This document shows positions 36,581-44,628 of a DNA stretch of 64,000 nt, in pieces. The stretch covers positions 310,001-374,000 of the forward strand of contig NZ_LMVK01000001.1 in the NCBI RefSeq assembly GCF_001541315.1, read 5' to 3'. The notes beneath the pieces are model-generated. The model saw only the letters and a program-made list of their open reading frames with translations. It was not told the origin of the DNA and searched no databases. Every line of letters begins with the position of its first letter. Position 1 is the first letter of the stretch. Source of the DNA: Agrobacterium tumefaciens str. B6 (GTDB taxonomy: Bacteria > Pseudomonadota > Alphaproteobacteria > Rhizobiales > Rhizobiaceae). A program made the position numbers and the translations under genes.

Positions 36581-37462
36581 ATGGCTTTCCGCGTGCGGAT
36601 GGAAAATGAGATCGAGGGTTTTGCCGTCATTGGCGGCCCGCGCTCGAGGGTGTGGAACGGCATCGTCGCCGATCTCTGGGACGTGCGCTGCGCCCCGAAG
36701 GCGGGTGGCCGTTATGTCGGCAAGGACCCGCGTTTCGTTTTCCTGCTCGATATGGATGGGACGGATGACGGCCGCTTCATGATGAACCGCTGCCGCCGCG
36801 ATAATTACGGGTCGTCAAAGGCGAACCGGATTTCCTTCGTTCCCGCCGATCTGGATGTTCATGCGGAACTGAGCAATGTCTCCTTCGTGCGCCACCTCGA
36901 TCTGCATTTCGATGCGGGATTGCTGGGTGCCCGGCTGGTACAGGGCTTCGATCCGCACGGGCTGCTCGATCCGCATCTGATGTTCGAGGATGAGCGCCTG
37001 CTGGCGCTGGCGCGACTGATTGCTGCCGAATGCGATAATCCCGATCCGCTGCACGACCTCTATGGCGAAAGCCTCGTGCTGGCGCTGCTCACGGATTTCC
37101 TGAAAGTGAAGCGGGAACCGGTCAAGAAACGCAGCAAGCTCGCCGCCTGGCAATTAAGGGCGGCGACGGACTATATCCGCGAACATTGCCTGCGGTCGAT
37201 CCGGCTGGAGGAGCTGGCGGAACTCACCAACCTCTCGCAATCCCATTTCAGCCATGCCTTCAAGGCCTCTACCGGCGTGCCCCCACACCAGTGGCAGATG
37301 CAGGCGCGCATTGATCGCGTCAAGGAATTGATGATGCGGACCGACATGGCGTTGACCGACATCGCCATCGCTGCCGGTTTTTCGGACCAGGCGCATTTCT
37401 CCCGCGTCTTTCGCAAGATGGTCGGTGTTTCCCCCTCCGTCTGGCAGAAGATCCGTCAGTAG
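36581..37462 (+). CDS. AraC-family transcriptional regulator, siderophore-type
   Basis: Regulator of 293 residues with a C-terminal AraC DNA-binding domain. The first helix-turn-helix is RLEELAELTNLSQSHFSHAFK and the second LTDIAIAAGFSDQAHFSRVFRKMVGVSPS, which matches the family signature. The N-terminal 190 residues are a presumed ligand-binding domain without a recognised motif. Placement directly after a TonB-dependent siderophore receptor suggests a siderophore-responsive activator like PchR or RhrA. The start ATG follows CGAGAGG; a separate overlapping frame at 36555 is not used. Confidence 0.9.
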   Translation: MAFRVRMENEIEGFAVIGGPRSRVWNGIVADLWDVRCAPKAGGRYVGKDPRFVFLLDMDGTDDGRFMMNRCRRDNYGSSKANRISFVPADLDVHAELSNVSFVRHLDLHFDAGLLGARLVQGFDPHGLLDPHLMFEDERLLALARLIAAECDNPDPLHDLYGESLVLALLTDFLKVKREPVKKRSKLAAWQLRAATDYIREHCLRSIRLEELAELTNLSQSHFSHAFKASTGVPPHQWQMQARIDRVKELMMRTDMALTDIAIAAGFSDQAHFSRVFRKMVGVSPSVWQKIRQ

Positions 37463-37591
37463 GCACGGATTTCGTTCCATTTTCCTCCAAAAAAATTCCC
37501 GCCGAGGCGTCTGAAACGCGGCGGAACGAATTGTCCGTCGCGGGGTTTACCAGACGTGACATCAAAGAGGAAAAACAAGGAGGAAAGGCAC

Positions 37592-37984
37592 ATGATGCAT
37601 CAGGAACCCCGCGCCGGACAGGACCCCTATGTCAAGGATACGCCGAGCCTGATCGCCAGCGACAAGGTGGAAGGCACCCGCGTTTATGGTGCTGATGGCA
37701 AGCATATCGGCTCGATCCAGCGCATCATTCTGGAAAAACGCGGCGGCCGCGTCGCCTATGCGGTATTGAGCTTCGGTGGCTTTCTCGGAATCGGCGACGA
37801 CTATTACCCACTGCCCTGGGAAAAGCTGCATTATGACGAAGAACTCGACGGCTACCGTATCGATCTTACCAAGGAAGAGATCGAAAACGCGCCGCACTTT
37901 GCCAATCTGGATGATAATGACCTGCTGAACGCCAGGGACCGCAAGGTCTACGACTATTACGGCGTCGCTCCGTACTGGATGTAA
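37592..37984 (+). CDS. PRC-barrel domain protein
   Basis: A 130-residue cytoplasmic protein. The start ATG 37592 has AAGGAGGAAAGG upstream. A PRC-barrel beta domain covers about residues 25-95 (GTRVYGADGKHIGSIQRIILEKRGGRVAYAVLSFGG, shown from two adjacent strands, and GDDYYPLPWEKLHY). Such domains bind RNA or protein partners, as in RimM and photosynthetic reaction centre H subunits. Stand-alone copies with this sequence are common in rhizobia and have no established function. A terminator follows at 38041. Confidence 0.88.
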   Translation: MMHQEPRAGQDPYVKDTPSLIASDKVEGTRVYGADGKHIGSIQRIILEKRGGRVAYAVLSFGGFLGIGDDYYPLPWEKLHYDEELDGYRIDLTKEEIENAPHFANLDDNDLLNARDRKVYDYYGVAPYWM

Positions 37985-38040
37985 AATCTGCTAAAAGGCG
38001 CTTCCGGCTGTTCTATCTCCGGAAGTGTCTCACATAAAGG

Positions 38041-38067
38041 AACGGCTCCTTTTCAGGAGCCGTTTTT
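38041..38067 (+). terminator. Intrinsic terminator after the PRC-barrel gene
   Basis: AACGGCTCC and GGAGCCGTT form a 9-bp stem with a TTTTCA loop, followed by TTTC. It lies 57 bases after the stop and 12 bases before the convergent DUF982 stop. Confidence 0.85.
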
Positions 38068-38078
38068 CGTTTGGCGCG

Positions 38079-38321
38079 TCAATGCGTGTTGTTCTGCATC
38101 TCGGAAACCGCATCGGTAAAGCACTTGCGTGCCTCTTCGGGCGATTTGCGCCCGTCAAGAGCGGCGCGGCAGGCGCTTCTCGCTCTTACGAAGCTCAACC
38201 CCCCGATTTTGGGCCAGCCTTCGGTCAACAATGTCAGTGCTTCGAAGGGGCCGGCGATGACACTCTTGCCATTCGCCTCAAGATTGACCTCTACAGGTTC
38301 TGTCCATCTCTCGTTCTTCAT
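38079..38321 (-). CDS. DUF982 family small protein
   Basis: An 80-residue protein matching the rhizobial DUF982 pattern: an N-terminal TEPVEVNLEANGKSVIAGPFEAL, then LLTEGWPKIGG, ARSACRAALDGRKSPEEARKCFTDA. The start ATG 38321 follows GGGAGGTGCACG. No function is known for the family. It neighbours other small proteins in a stress/envelope-like cluster. Confidence 0.8.
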   Translation of the reverse strand: MKNERWTEPVEVNLEANGKSVIAGPFEALTLLTEGWPKIGGLSFVRARSACRAALDGRKSPEEARKCFTDAVSEMQNNTH

Positions 38322-38440
38322 CGTGCACCTCCCAGAGCAACGCGATCCCGAAATACACCCGACAGCGAAGCAACCCATGAACGCAGTCGTGTGTCACTGC
38401 TGCTTAGGATATGCGCAAGCGATCGAATTGACAACGGGGA

Positions 38441-38515
38441 TCAGCGGAAGCCGAAAAACGACAGGATCGCCAGAACGATGACGACGAGGCCGACGATGTA
38501 GATGATCTGGTTCAT
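38441..38515 (-). CDS. 24-residue single-pass membrane peptide
   Basis: A very short reading frame: start MNQIIYIVGLVV, end SFFGFR, essentially one hydrophobic helix flanked by polar ends. The ATG at 38515 has an excellent AAGGAG Shine-Dalgarno seven bases upstream, and no plausible longer start exists. Similar short peptides beginning MNQIIYIVG occur widely in rhizobia and are usually left as hypothetical. No function is known. Confidence 0.7.
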   Translation of the reverse strand: MNQIIYIVGLVVIVLAILSFFGFR

Positions 38516-38638
38516 GATTTTCTCCTTGGCTGGTGTCATCACCATAACGTGAGGGAGAAGACGAGGTTCCAGCGGCCAATGAGAATTTAATCACGTACTA
38601 AAATGTTGCGAACATCTCATCGTCGATAAAAGGCTATG

Positions 38639-38797
38639 TCACCTGCGCAGGATTACCCAGATGGCGTGAATGATGCCGGGAACATAGCCGCAGAGTGTCA
38701 GGAGAATGTTGATCCAGAAATGCAGGCCGAGCCCGACCTGAAGAAAAACGCCGACGGGCGGAAGGATGATGGCGATCAGGATACGGATGACGTCCAC
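38639..38797 (-). CDS. Pmp3/YqaE family small membrane protein
   Basis: A 52-residue, two-helix membrane protein of the UPF0057 family, linked to membrane potential and salt tolerance in yeast. The family core DVIRILIAIILPPVGVFLQVGLGLHFWINILL is evident (two blocks). I start it at GTG 38797, which reproduces the family's usual N-terminus MDVIRIL; TTG at 38821 would extend it by eight residues. The ribosome site is weak for both, so the start is uncertain. Confidence 0.85.
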   Translation of the reverse strand: MDVIRILIAIILPPVGVFLQVGLGLHFWINILLTLCGYVPGIIHAIWVILRR

Positions 38798-39056
38798 GGT
38801 GGGTGCTTTCAAGTTAACCAAGACTAGACAATCAACGTAAGTGGAGCCCGGTTGGTTTCAACGTCCTATTGATGACGAATACCTTCCTTCATCTGGCAAC
38901 CGGAAGCCGCCAATTCTGAGGGATCCACTCCCGTGTGATGCATTAGGCGAGCGGGCTCAGCACCATTCAGCCCTCGTTCAGGCCTGCCGCATCACTCTTG
39001 CTCACGGAACCGAGGACACAGACAGACGTTGAGGTCCGTCATTGGGAGATGAGATC

Positions 39057-39320
39057 ATGAAGATTCTAACCGCAGCAATCTGCCTCCTATCGGTCGGCAT
39101 CCTGAGCGGATGCGTTGACGATGGTGGTTACCGCACAGGCGGATATTACTCGTCCGGCGTCTATTATCGATCTTATGATCGAGACAGATATTACCGGGAT
39201 TACGACCGCCGGAACTGGCGACAACACAGAGAGTGGCGGGATCGCAGGGATTGGCGCGGTGACTATCGTCACCGCCCGCGCCCACCGTCTTACGGTCAAT
39301 ATGGTGTGATTGTTCGTTAA
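39057..39320 (+). CDS. Small Tyr/Arg/Asp-rich lipoprotein
   Basis: An 87-residue protein with a lipoprotein signal (MKILTAAICLLSVGILSGC); the Cys in LSGC would be lipidated and become the mature N-terminus. The mature part is a low-complexity Y/R/D-rich tail (SYDRDRYYRDYDRRNWRQH). Short tails of this kind are frequent in rhizobial lipoproteins of unknown function. The start ATG 39057 follows GGGAGATGAG. Confidence 0.75.
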   Translation: MKILTAAICLLSVGILSGCVDDGGYRTGGYYSSGVYYRSYDRDRYYRDYDRRNWRQHREWRDRRDWRGDYRHRPRPPSYGQYGVIVR

Positions 39321-39418
39321 CGGCGGCGTTCTTATCGCGCCGGTCTGCATGGCCGGCCATGTGATTCGGGTGATTCCCGACAGCGCGCGTCTATTTAGAT
39401 AATAGTCTGGGAGAAAAA

Positions 39419-39494
39419 TGGTGCCGCTTACGTGACTCGAACACGTGACCCCGTCATTACGAATGACGTGCTCTACCAACTGAGCTAAAGCGGC
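39419..39494 (-). tRNA. tRNA-Thr (CGT)
   Basis: A 76-base minus-strand cloverleaf: acceptor GCCGCTT/AAGCGGC, D arm GCTC-AGTTGGTA-GAGC, anticodon stem CGTCA/TGACG with loop TTCGTAA (anticodon CGT), T arm with GTTCGAGT, and encoded CCA. No integrase or duplicated 3' end is nearby. Confidence 0.97.
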
Positions 39495-39630
39495 CCGATT
39501 GTGACCCGTTTGTTGCGGATCAGCTTCATGGCGGGCTGATACAGGCAATGCTGACGGATTTCAAGCCTTGAATGTACCGGTTTTGAAATTTCCGCAAAAA
39601 GCTTTGCCTGTCCGTTGTTTGGCGGTGGCG

Positions 39631-40593
39631 TCAGCCTTTCCCGCAGATGCGGTTTTTGGCCGTTTCATATTCATTTGCCAGACGATCGACGAGTGCTGCC
39701 ACGGGTTCCACCGTTTTCACGGCGCCGATGCCTTGCCCAGCGCCCCAGATGTCCTTCCAGGCCTTTGCGCCACCGGTGGCGGTTTCAAAGTCCATCTTCG
39801 AGGGGTCGGCTTCGGGCAGATTGTCGGGGTCCATGCCGGAGGCGACGATCGAGCTTTTCAGGTAGTTTCCGTGCACGCCCGTGAAATAGTTCGAATAAAC
39901 GATATCCTTGGCCTGGGCTTCCACAATCGCCTGCTTGTAACCTTCGGAAGCGCGCGCTTCCTGAGTGGCGATGAAGGGGGTGCCGATATAGGCCATGTCA
40001 GCACCCATGGCCGGCGCGGCGGGAATGGAGCCGCCATTGGCGATGGCGCCGGCCAACAGCAGCGGGCCGTCGAACCACTCGCGGATTTCCTGAACGAGGG
40101 CGAAGGGCGAAAGTGTGCCCGCATGTCCGCCGGCACCCGCCGCGACCGCAATCAGCCCATCCGCACCCTTGCGGATGGCAGAGCGGGCATGGCGGTCGTT
40201 GATGACGTCATGTAGCACGATGCCGCCATAGGAATGCACGGCTGCATTGACCTCTGGCACCGCGCCAAGCGAAGAAATCACCACCGGCACTTTGTATTTC
40301 ACGCAAAGGCCGAGATCGTGTTCCAGCCGCCGGTTGGACATGTGCACGATCTGGTTGACCGCGAAGGGTGCGGCCGGGCGCTCGGGATTGGCACGGTTGT
40401 GCGCGTCGAGTTCCTCGGTGATCATCGCCAGCCACTCGTCGAGCTGGCTTTCGGGTCGCGCGTTGAGCGCCGGGAAAGCGCCGATGACGCCGGCCTTGCA
40501 TTGCGCCAGCGTCAGTTGCGGATGTGAAATAATGAATAGCGGTGATGCTATGACCGGAAGACGCAGATTGTCTTTCAGCACGGACGGTAGCAT
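39631..40593 (-). CDS. Nitronate monooxygenase (2-nitropropane dioxygenase family)
   Basis: FMN-dependent TIM-barrel enzyme that oxidises alkyl nitronates, possibly detoxifying 3-nitropropionate. The start ATG 40593 follows GGGAGGAGAC and gives 320 residues. Motifs include LRLPVIASPLFIIS, CVKYKVPVVISSLG, DGLIAVAAGAGGHAGTLSPFALV (FMN phosphate site) and GGSIPAAPAMGADMAYIGTPFIATQEA. Related FMN proteins include trans-enoyl-ACP reductase FabK; the GGHAG motif and catalytic region fit nitronate monooxygenases better. A shared motif with the fadD upstream region suggests a fatty-acid link. Confidence 0.88.
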   Translation of the reverse strand: MLPSVLKDNLRLPVIASPLFIISHPQLTLAQCKAGVIGAFPALNARPESQLDEWLAMITEELDAHNRANPERPAAPFAVNQIVHMSNRRLEHDLGLCVKYKVPVVISSLGAVPEVNAAVHSYGGIVLHDVINDRHARSAIRKGADGLIAVAAGAGGHAGTLSPFALVQEIREWFDGPLLLAGAIANGGSIPAAPAMGADMAYIGTPFIATQEARASEGYKQAIVEAQAKDIVYSNYFTGVHGNYLKSSIVASGMDPDNLPEADPSKMDFETATGGAKAWKDIWGAGQGIGAVKTVEPVAALVDRLANEYETAKNRICGKG

Positions 40594-40610
40594 GTCTCCT
40601 CCCACGAATT

Positions 40611-40639
40611 ACGTTTACGCGCACGTAAGTCAATATCGC
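40611..40639 (-). promoter_or_regulatory. Candidate operator-promoter for the nitronate monooxygenase gene
   Basis: Reading the minus strand, GCGATATTGACTTACGTGCG (from 40639) leads into GTAAACGTAAT. The TTGAC element and the ACGT-rich spacer resemble the region upstream of fadD (30001-30022); GTCAATAT(T/C)GC is common to both on the plus strand. Confidence 0.35.
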
Positions 40640-40848
40640 GTTCGGGAGCAGATTGAAAGCGAAAACAGCGTGGCACTTGCATCTCGAATCTGCGTTCGTA
40701 GCGCCACAATGGATCGATTTTCCTGAAAGCAATCCGGTCTTTATCATAAACGAAGCTTGCGGAGGGGCGGTATAGCCGTTACCGAATCGTGAACCCATGG
40801 CGCAGCGCCGCATATTTTTTGCAAAGCGTAATAGAACAAGGATCGGTC

Positions 40849-41994
40849 GTGAGCGGACTGGAAACGGCAATTAGAAATGCTCTGGAAAAATCGGACAGAT
40901 CGAACGCCGAAGTTCGTGCACGGATTTACCAATCGTCCCGTCAGGCACTGGAAGCAGGGCTGCGCAAGCAGGGCATAGACGATCCACAGGTCGTCGCCCA
41001 GCAGCGGCAGCGGCTTGAAGGCCTGATCCACCAGATCGAGAATGAAGAGCGCAACAGTCTTCTGGACAGGGTGGAGCAGCAATTGCGCCCGCCAGCAGCG
41101 GAAAGTCCGGCACAGGATGATCACGCGGTCGATCCCGTTTCGCAGACGCCTCACCACGGCGATTTGGGTGTTGAGCCGGAACTGCGTGGTGAAACGCGCG
41201 ATGTGCGACCGGGTGCTGCCGTCGCTCCGGCGCCGCTGAATGCGGGCCAGCGCAATGGAAAGCCGCCGAAGAGAGGCTCCCGCACCAGCGATTCCTCGCT
41301 TGCCTTCCGTCCGGAAGGCGCGGTTGGCCGCCGCAAGCGCCGGGGGCTTTTCGCCCGCCTTTTTATCTACGTGACGCTTCTGGCCTTTATCGGTTTTGGC
41401 GCCTGGTGGGTTTATTCTTCCGGCCTCCTGCTGTCGCCGGAACAACGTGATACCAGCGTACCCAATCCGCCGGCGCAGGTGCAGTCGGAGGACTTCAACG
41501 GGACGGAGCCTGCGCCGAGCCTTTCGGCCGGTCGCGGTTTTTCCGACGACTGGGTTGAGGTCTTCAATGCCGAGCGTGGCAGTTCCGGCGTTTCGGCCGG
41601 CCAGCGCGCCAATGTCGAAAACATCGCCACACCCGCCGGCAAGGCTATAAAGATAACCTCGAGAAGTGTGGCGCAGGATGGCGCCGTCAGTGTCGAGGTT
41701 CCGGTGGAGGTGATGCGGGATATGGCGGGCAAGTCCTCGACCATATCGATCACGCTGCAATCCTCCAGCGACCGGCAGACCCAGGTTTCCGTGGCCTGCG
41801 ATTTCGCAACCCTTGGCGATTGCTCCCGCCACCGCTTCACCGCCACGGCCGAGCGCGCGGACATGCTGCTGAACACGACATTCGAACGATCTCTCGCCCC
41901 CAATGCGCCGGGGAAGATCTTCATCAACAGCGATATCGACGGCAGCGGCCGCCCGGTTAATCTTTATTCCGTGCGCATTCTGCCGGGCCAGTAA
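40849..41994 (+). CDS. Single-pass membrane protein with coiled N-terminus and beta-rich periplasmic domain (unknown)
   Basis: A 381-residue protein that I do not recognise. I start it at GTG 40849, with AAGGA upstream; the frame is open 60 bases further but without a ribosome site. Residues 1-85 are charged and helical, possibly coiled (ALEKSDRSNAEVRARIY). A disordered Pro/Arg/Gln-rich linker follows. One membrane helix (LFIYVTLLAFIGFGAWWVYSSG) lies near residues 168-189, with basic residues (GRRKRRG) just before it, so the C-terminus should be periplasmic. The last 145 residues are beta-rich, with SSTISITLQSSSDRQTQVSV suggesting a jelly-roll-like sandwich. Confidence 0.75.
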   Translation: MSGLETAIRNALEKSDRSNAEVRARIYQSSRQALEAGLRKQGIDDPQVVAQQRQRLEGLIHQIENEERNSLLDRVEQQLRPPAAESPAQDDHAVDPVSQTPHHGDLGVEPELRGETRDVRPGAAVAPAPLNAGQRNGKPPKRGSRTSDSSLAFRPEGAVGRRKRRGLFARLFIYVTLLAFIGFGAWWVYSSGLLLSPEQRDTSVPNPPAQVQSEDFNGTEPAPSLSAGRGFSDDWVEVFNAERGSSGVSAGQRANVENIATPAGKAIKITSRSVAQDGAVSVEVPVEVMRDMAGKSSTISITLQSSSDRQTQVSVACDFATLGDCSRHRFTATAERADMLLNTTFERSLAPNAPGKIFINSDIDGSGRPVNLYSVRILPGQ

Positions 41995-42046
41995 CGGAAA
42001 AACGACAGGCGCCTCGAGTGGCGGCGCCTGTCATCGCCTGCCGGCC

Positions 42047-42928
42047 TCACTTGAGAAAAGCCGGGCCTGATCCCAATATCTTGTCGTCGATTTCGCCGAT
42101 CGCCTTCTCGTCCTTGCCCTCATAGTCGAGCGCAAGAAGAATGTGGCGGATGAGGTTCACCCGCGCGCGGCGCTTGTCGTTGGCGCGCACCACTGTCCAG
42201 GGGGCGGCATCGGTGTGGGTCTTTTCCAGCATCTCGTCGCGCTTTTGCGTGTAGTCGTCCCATTTCGTCAGCGCGGCTATGTCCATATCCGAAAGCTTCC
42301 AGCACTTCAGCGGGCTGTGGCGGCGATCATGGAAGCGCTCGATCTGCGTTTCGCGACCGATGTCGAGCCAGAATTTGAAAAGATTGATGTCTTCATGGGC
42401 CAGCATCTTTTCCAGACGCGGCGTTTCCTTGAGGAAGAGCTTGTGTTCTTCCGGCGTGCAGAAACCCATGACCGGCTCGACCCCGGCGCGGTTATACCAT
42501 GAGCGGTCGAAGAGAACGAATTCGCCGGCGGTCGGAAAATGCGAGATATAGCGCTGGAAATACCATTGGCCGCGCTCGGTTTCCGTGGGTTTGGTCAGCG
42601 CCACCACGCGGGCATAGCGGGGGTTGAGATAGGCCCGGGCCGCGAAGATCGCGCCACCCTTGCCCGCCGCATCGCGGCCTTCGAAAACCGCCATGACCCT
42701 TTTGCCGGTCGCCTGCAGCCAGAACTGAACCTTGACCAGTTCCACCTGCAGCGCCTCGAGAGCGGTGTCGTAGTCCTCCCGCTTCATCTTCTTGTCGTAG
42801 GGAAAATTGCCGGCGGAAAGTTTCTTTTCCTCAACCCATTCAGGAAGAACCGGATTGTCGATGTCGAAGCTGCGCAGTTTGCCGCCAATGGTGATCTCGA
42901 CCGTCCGCTTCTTCGTTTCTTCGCCCAT
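42047..42928 (-). CDS. ppk2: Polyphosphate kinase 2
   Basis: Transfers phosphate between polyphosphate and nucleoside diphosphates. The 293-residue length corresponds to a one-domain PPK2. Walker A is [13 protein letters not shown], Walker [15 protein letters not shown], and the lid region has [20 protein letters not shown], all family hallmarks. The ATG follows GGAGGAACCC. It is divergent from phoR, which heads the phosphate uptake/regulation cluster, so phosphate limitation is likely to affect it through the shared 233-base intergenic region. Confidence 0.93.
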   Translation of the reverse strand: MGEETKKRTVEITIGGKLRSFDIDNPVLPEWVEEKKLSAGNFPYDKKMKREDYDTALEALQVELVKVQFWLQATGKRVMAVFEGRDAAGKGGAIFAARAYLNPRYARVVALTKPTETERGQWYFQRYISHFPTAGEFVLFDRSWYNRAGVEPVMGFCTPEEHKLFLKETPRLEKMLAHEDINLFKFWLDIGRETQIERFHDRRHSPLKCWKLSDMDIAALTKWDDYTQKRDEMLEKTHTDAAPWTVVRANDKRRARVNLIRHILLALDYEGKDEKAIGEIDDKILGSGPAFLK

Positions 42929-43095
42929 GGGTTCCTCCAGATGTTGTTGTGTAAAGGCAACTCACCGCCAATGAGTTCACATCCATTGCCAGAATTCAAG
43001 TGAAACAGGACCGGTTGACGGGGATGCGGCGGCGGGAGCGATTGCCGCGTCGATTTTGCGCATATACGTTGTGGAAAATGCGCGATGATGAATCT

Positions 43096-43113
43096 CTGTC
43101 ATGAAGCTGGCCT
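43096..43113. promoter_or_regulatory. Candidate Pho box between ppk2 and phoR
   Basis: CTGTCAT-GAAG-CTGGCCT matches the two 7-base repeats spaced by four bases of the PhoB box (CTGTCAT-N4-CTGTCAT), with the second repeat degenerate. It ends 48 bases before phoR; another CTGTCAG occurs at 43130. Confidence 0.5.
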
Positions 43114-43161
43114 ATGAGATTTCGATGCGCTGTCAGATGAGAATGGAAAGAGCAGGCTGAA

Positions 43162-44433
43162 ATGGCAGTCATGAAAGGCGATGGTGGATTAAGGCTTTTG
43201 GGAAGGAAGCTCGGCCGGAACTGGTTGCCCGTTCTCATCGTCAGCATGCTCGCCATCGTGGCCGTTGCGGAACTCCATACACCCTATATGCCCGCCGCCC
43301 TTTGGCTTTGCGCCGTCATTGCCATTCTGGCCGTTGCGGAGGGCCCGGCGGCCGCCTCCGCAAAGGACGGAGTTGCGGCGGCGGAGACGGATGAGCCGGA
43401 AGTGCCCGGCGAAAACGTCATTTCGGGCGTAAGGGCGGGCCTCGCGGTTCTGGATACCCCCGTTTTCATTCTCGACAAGAACGCCAGCGTGCTGTTTCAG
43501 AACGGTGCGGCCGAACGCGCCTTCGGCCAGCTGCTTGCCGGTGCACATATTTCCGCCCGGCTGCGCTCTCCCGGCCTGCTGGATGTCATTCGCGAAACCA
43601 TCACCACCGGCCAACCCAACCAGGTCGAACATTCGGAGCGCTTTCCTTCCGAACGGGTCTTTATCGTCCGCATCGCCCGTGCGGATGTAGGAGAGGGGGC
43701 CAGTCCGCCGTTCTACATCCTGTCGTTCCGCGACGTTTCGGAGCTGCGTCGCATCGACCGCATGCGTAGCGACTTCGTCGCCAATGCGAGCCATGAATTG
43801 CGCACCCCGCTCGCCTCGCTCCGCGGTTTCATCGAAACCATGCAGGGGCCGGCGCGCAACGACCCGAAGGCACAAGAGCGTTTCCTTGCCATCATGCTGG
43901 ATCAGGCAACCCGCATGAGCAGGCTGGTGGACGATCTCATGTCCCTTTCGCGGCTGGAACTGCGCGCAAACATCGCGCCCGACCAGAAAGTCAATCTCGT
44001 TCCCGTCATCGGCCATGTGCGCGATACGCTGCTGCCCCTTGCCGACGAGCTTGATGTAACCATCACGCTGCACCTGCCGGACCGGCCGGCGGAAGTGCAG
44101 GGGGATCGCGACGAACTGGTGCAGGTATTCCAGAACCTAGTTGAAAATGCTTGCAAATATGGTCAGGAAGGCAAGGTCGTGGATGTCTGGCTGCGCGCCG
44201 AACCCGGCAAGCCGGTGGAGGTGAGTGTCATCGACAAGGGGCCGGGCATTCCCGCCGAACATGTGCCGCGCCTGACGGAGCGTTTTTATCGTGTCAGCGT
44301 CGCCGACAGCCGCTCGAAAAAGGGCACGGGCCTCGGGCTTGCCATCGTCAAGCACATCCTCACCCGCCACCGCGCCCGCCTCATCATTAAATCGGAATTG
44401 GGCAGCGGCACGGACTTCACCGTGAGATTCTGA
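43162..44433 (+). CDS. phoR: Phosphate regulon sensor histidine kinase PhoR
   Basis: Membrane sensor kinase for PhoB, 423 residues. Two hydrophobic segments near the N-terminus (LPVLIVSMLAIVAVAEL, MPAALWLCAVIAILAV) anchor it. A PAS-like domain follows (FILDKNASVLFQNGAAERAF). The H box is FVANASHELRTPLASLRGFIETM, the N box NLVENACKYG, G1 DKGPGIP and G2 GTGLGLAIVKHIL. The absence of a large periplasmic domain is typical of PhoR, whose input comes through the Pst complex and PhoU. It stands at the head of the pst cluster on the same strand. Confidence 0.94.
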   Translation: MAVMKGDGGLRLLGRKLGRNWLPVLIVSMLAIVAVAELHTPYMPAALWLCAVIAILAVAEGPAAASAKDGVAAAETDEPEVPGENVISGVRAGLAVLDTPVFILDKNASVLFQNGAAERAFGQLLAGAHISARLRSPGLLDVIRETITTGQPNQVEHSERFPSERVFIVRIARADVGEGASPPFYILSFRDVSELRRIDRMRSDFVANASHELRTPLASLRGFIETMQGPARNDPKAQERFLAIMLDQATRMSRLVDDLMSLSRLELRANIAPDQKVNLVPVIGHVRDTLLPLADELDVTITLHLPDRPAEVQGDRDELVQVFQNLVENACKYGQEGKVVDVWLRAEPGKPVEVSVIDKGPGIPAEHVPRLTERFYRVSVADSRSKKGTGLGLAIVKHILTRHRARLIIKSELGSGTDFTVRF

Positions 44434-44494
44434 CATAAAATATGCATCTGCTTTTAACGTCGTGAATATTTATAAATTAAATCAGTAATTTAGA

Positions 44495-44512
44495 CTGTCA
44501 CAAATCTTTCGT
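44495..44512. promoter_or_regulatory. Candidate Pho box upstream of pstS
   Basis: CTGTCAC-AAAT-CTTTCGT matches the PhoB-box layout of two 7-base repeats with a four-base spacer, in an AT-rich promoter region 117 bases before pstS. The second repeat is degenerate. Confidence 0.6.
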
Positions 44513-44628
44513 CAAAGTGACATAAAAGGATGTGGCTACGGTGGTTAAGAAAAGGTCGCCGAGCGCAAGCTAAGAGCGAGTGTCGCTATCGGCTGCGTCC
44601 ACAACAAAGCCCACGACGGGAGAGACAA

